Position numbers and translations under genes: made by a program. From UBA12170 sp964293475 (GTDB lineage: Bacteria > Bacteroidota > Bacteroidia > Bacteroidales > UBA12170): a stretch of 64,000 bases of DNA. The stretch's first letter is position 1. Each line of letters begins with the position of its first letter. Shown one piece after another: positions 62,818 to 64,000 of the stretch. The notes under the pieces are model-generated. The model had not been told where the DNA came from and made no database searches. It worked only from the letters and a program-made list of their open reading frames with translations. The stretch lies in contig CAXYYJ010000024.1 of the NCBI GenBank assembly GCA_964293475.1, positions 1 to 64,000 on the forward strand, given 5' to 3'.

Positions 62818-63552
62818 TTAAGTATACAATCCCCCATTGATTGAAATCACCTGTCCAGTGATGTAGGACGATTTGGCTGATGCGAGAAATTCCACCAAAT
62901 CGGCTACTTCTTCGGGATTTCCGAAGCGGTGCATCGGGATTAGTTTTTTATGTTCCTGTTCGTCTAAATCGGCGGTCATATCGCTTTTAATAAACCCGGG
63001 AGCCACGGCATTTACGGTTACATTTTTACGGGCAACTTCCTGAGCCAATGCTTTGGTTGCTGCAATTAAACCACCTTTGGTTGCGGAATAATTGGTTTGC
63101 CCCGGAAGTCCTTTTAATCCGCTGAGCGACACCATATTAATAATGCGTCCTTTCTTCTTCAGAAGCATATTTTTAATCAAATAACGGGTAACATAGAAGA
63201 AGCTGTTGAGGTTGGTATTGAGAACATCGTTCCACTCTTCATCTTTCATCCACAAAAGCAGGGCATCTTTTCTGATTCCGCTGTTGTTTACCAATATTTG
63301 GATAAATGAATCAGGGTTTTGTTCATGCCAACTATCCAAGGCTGCAGTTACAGCATTTAAATCGGCCACATCGAAGGGCAAAAGCTCAGCATGACCGCCC
63401 GATAAACGGATGTCTTCGAGGGTTTTGGTGGCTTCCTCCACATTCGATTTGTAATTGATAATAACGTGATAACCGGCAGAGGCCAGCTTCATAGCAATGG
63501 CTCTTCCAATTCCTCTTGATCCACCTGTGACTAAAGCGTAAATTTGATCCAT
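62818..63552 (-). CDS. fabG: 3-oxoacyl-ACP reductase FabG-like (SDR)
   Basis: A 244-residue short-chain dehydrogenase with the cofactor motif TGGSRGIGRA, an NNSG segment and the catalytic Ser, Tyr, Lys in MVSLSG and YSATKGG. It reduces 3-ketoacyl-ACP to 3-hydroxyacyl-ACP, the step before the hotdog dehydratases. The gene is 3 bases from the ammonia-lyase stop and 14 bases from KAS, so it belongs to the pigment operon, not the housekeeping fatty acid set. The housekeeping copy would lie elsewhere. Confidence 0.93.
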   Translation of the reverse strand: MDQIYALVTGGSRGIGRAIAMKLASAGYHVIINYKSNVEEATKTLEDIRLSGGHAELLPFDVADLNAVTAALDSWHEQNPDSFIQILVNNSGIRKDALLLWMKDEEWNDVLNTNLNSFFYVTRYLIKNMLLKKKGRIINMVSLSGLKGLPGQTNYSATKGGLIAATKALAQEVARKNVTVNAVAPGFIKSDMTADLDEQEHKKLIPMHRFGNPEEVADLVEFLASAKSSYITGQVISINGGLYT

Positions 63553-63555
63553 AGG

Positions 63556-64000
63556 CTAAATTTCAACGGGTTTGTTAATCAGATAATTCTTCACATTTTG
63601 AATATCCGGATACATGATATGATCGTCGACAAATATGGGAACAATTTCTCTTAAATCGTCAAAAACATCTCTTGTTTTTTGCGACAATTTATCGGTAACT
63701 TTTAGGTAGTCAACCGCTTGAAGGATGGCGATAATATGAATAGAAATCACTTCAAAGCTATTTTGAATCACCCGTGCAGCCATGAGCGCCGAGTTGGAAC
63801 CCATACTCACAATATCTTGATTGTCATTATTATTGGGTATGCTGTGAACATACATGGAATTGCTCAAAACCTGATTTTCGGCTACGGTGCTGGTAGCAGT
63901 AAACTGCATGCCCTGAATTCCTAGATTTAGGCCCAAAACCCCAAGATTTACGAAAGGGGGAAGTTTCTCGTTGAGCTTGTTGTTCATGAGAAAGTTGAGC
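63556..64000 (-). CDS. Aromatic amino acid/histidine ammonia-lyase, C-terminal part (cut by window edge)
   Basis: Only the C-terminal ~148 residues are inside the window; the frame stays open to base 64000. Visible motifs are the NKLPPFV-like segment NEKLPPFV, the TATSTVAE region, and NNNDNQDIVSMGSNSA, where the QD-x-VSMG block is a hallmark of HAL/PAL/TAL enzymes. In flexirubin and aryl polyene clusters such a lyase makes 4-coumarate from tyrosine as polyene starter. The MIO-forming Ala-Ser-Gly lies beyond the edge, so Tyr versus His specificity cannot be judged here; the context favours Tyr. Confidence 0.9.
   Translation of the reverse strand, partial: LNFLMNNKLNEKLPPFVNLGVLGLNLGIQGMQFTATSTVAENQVLSNSMYVHSIPNNNDNQDIVSMGSNSALMAARVIQNSFEVISIHIIAILQAVDYLKVTDKLSQKTRDVFDDLREIVPIFVDDHIMYPDIQNVKNYLINKPVEI

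Overview
The window comes from a member of the Bacteroidota. The evidence is two SusC/SusD outer-membrane glycan uptake systems, a type IX secretion (T9SS) C-terminal sorting domain, a flexirubin-type aryl polyene/dialkylresorcinol pigment cluster, lipoproteins with Bacteroidota-style lipoboxes, and repeated occurrences of the -7 promoter element TANNTTTG. I infer a free-living, possibly facultatively anaerobic Bacteroidales- or Marinilabiliales-like organism; the order is not certain from the sequence alone.

Layout. (1) 1-331: tandem tRNA-Glu genes and a tRNA-Cys ending in a hairpin terminator. (2) 560-8310, minus strand: a sulfur-compound respiration island with a PsrABC/PhsABC-type molybdoenzyme complex (catalytic Mo subunit, four-cluster ferredoxin, NrfD membrane anchor), two YeeE/YedE sulfur-transport half-proteins and three exported rhodanese-like proteins. 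(3) 8622-10983, minus strand: a MarR regulator with a perfect inverted repeat over its promoter, and TypA/BipA. (4) 11456-20892, plus strand: a cytoplasmic alpha-glucan operon set with a GH13 enzyme, a beta-phosphoglucomutase/GH65 phosphorylase fusion, a uridine-kinase-like P-loop protein, a second GH13 amylase and a glycogen branching enzyme. (5) 20900-24816, minus strand: two linked histidine kinases. (6) 25000-27900: an M20 amidohydrolase, MobA and a LacI-family regulator. (7) 28110-42746, plus strand: two consecutive Sus-type starch loci (SusC, SusD, SusE, SusA-like amylase; then SusC, SusD, SusF-like). (8) 43016-47225: a T9SS cargo-like small protein and a large collagen-repeat surface protein. 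(9) 47450 to the window end, minus strand: about 16.5 kb of a flexirubin-type pigment cluster, with DarA, DarB, several ketosynthases, two ACPs, dehydratases, thioesterase, acyltransferases, a LolA-type carrier, GT2 and an aromatic amino acid ammonia-lyase cut by the window edge.

How they work together. The LacI regulator, the cytoplasmic amylase/phosphorylase operon and both Sus loci share near-palindromic operators built on GCAAACGATTGC/GCAATCGATTGC, so they probably form one starch/maltodextrin regulon. Polymer would be bound and cut outside by the Sus proteins and the secreted amylase. The imported oligosaccharides would be processed by GH13 enzymes, phosphorolysed to beta-glucose-1-phosphate and converted to glucose-6-phosphate by the fused mutase, or stored through GlgB. 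MobA may supply the bis-MGD cofactor for the molybdoenzyme of the sulfur island.

The most unusual signals are: an identical KKEVSGGCS C-terminal tail on two different rhodanese-like proteins, one of which has no other cysteine; a SusD homologue carrying two starch-binding-like modules inserted into its fold; a collagen protein built from six exactly 156-bp repeat units; and a BtrH-like acyl-transfer protein in the pigment cluster that is a candidate for the ester-forming step.
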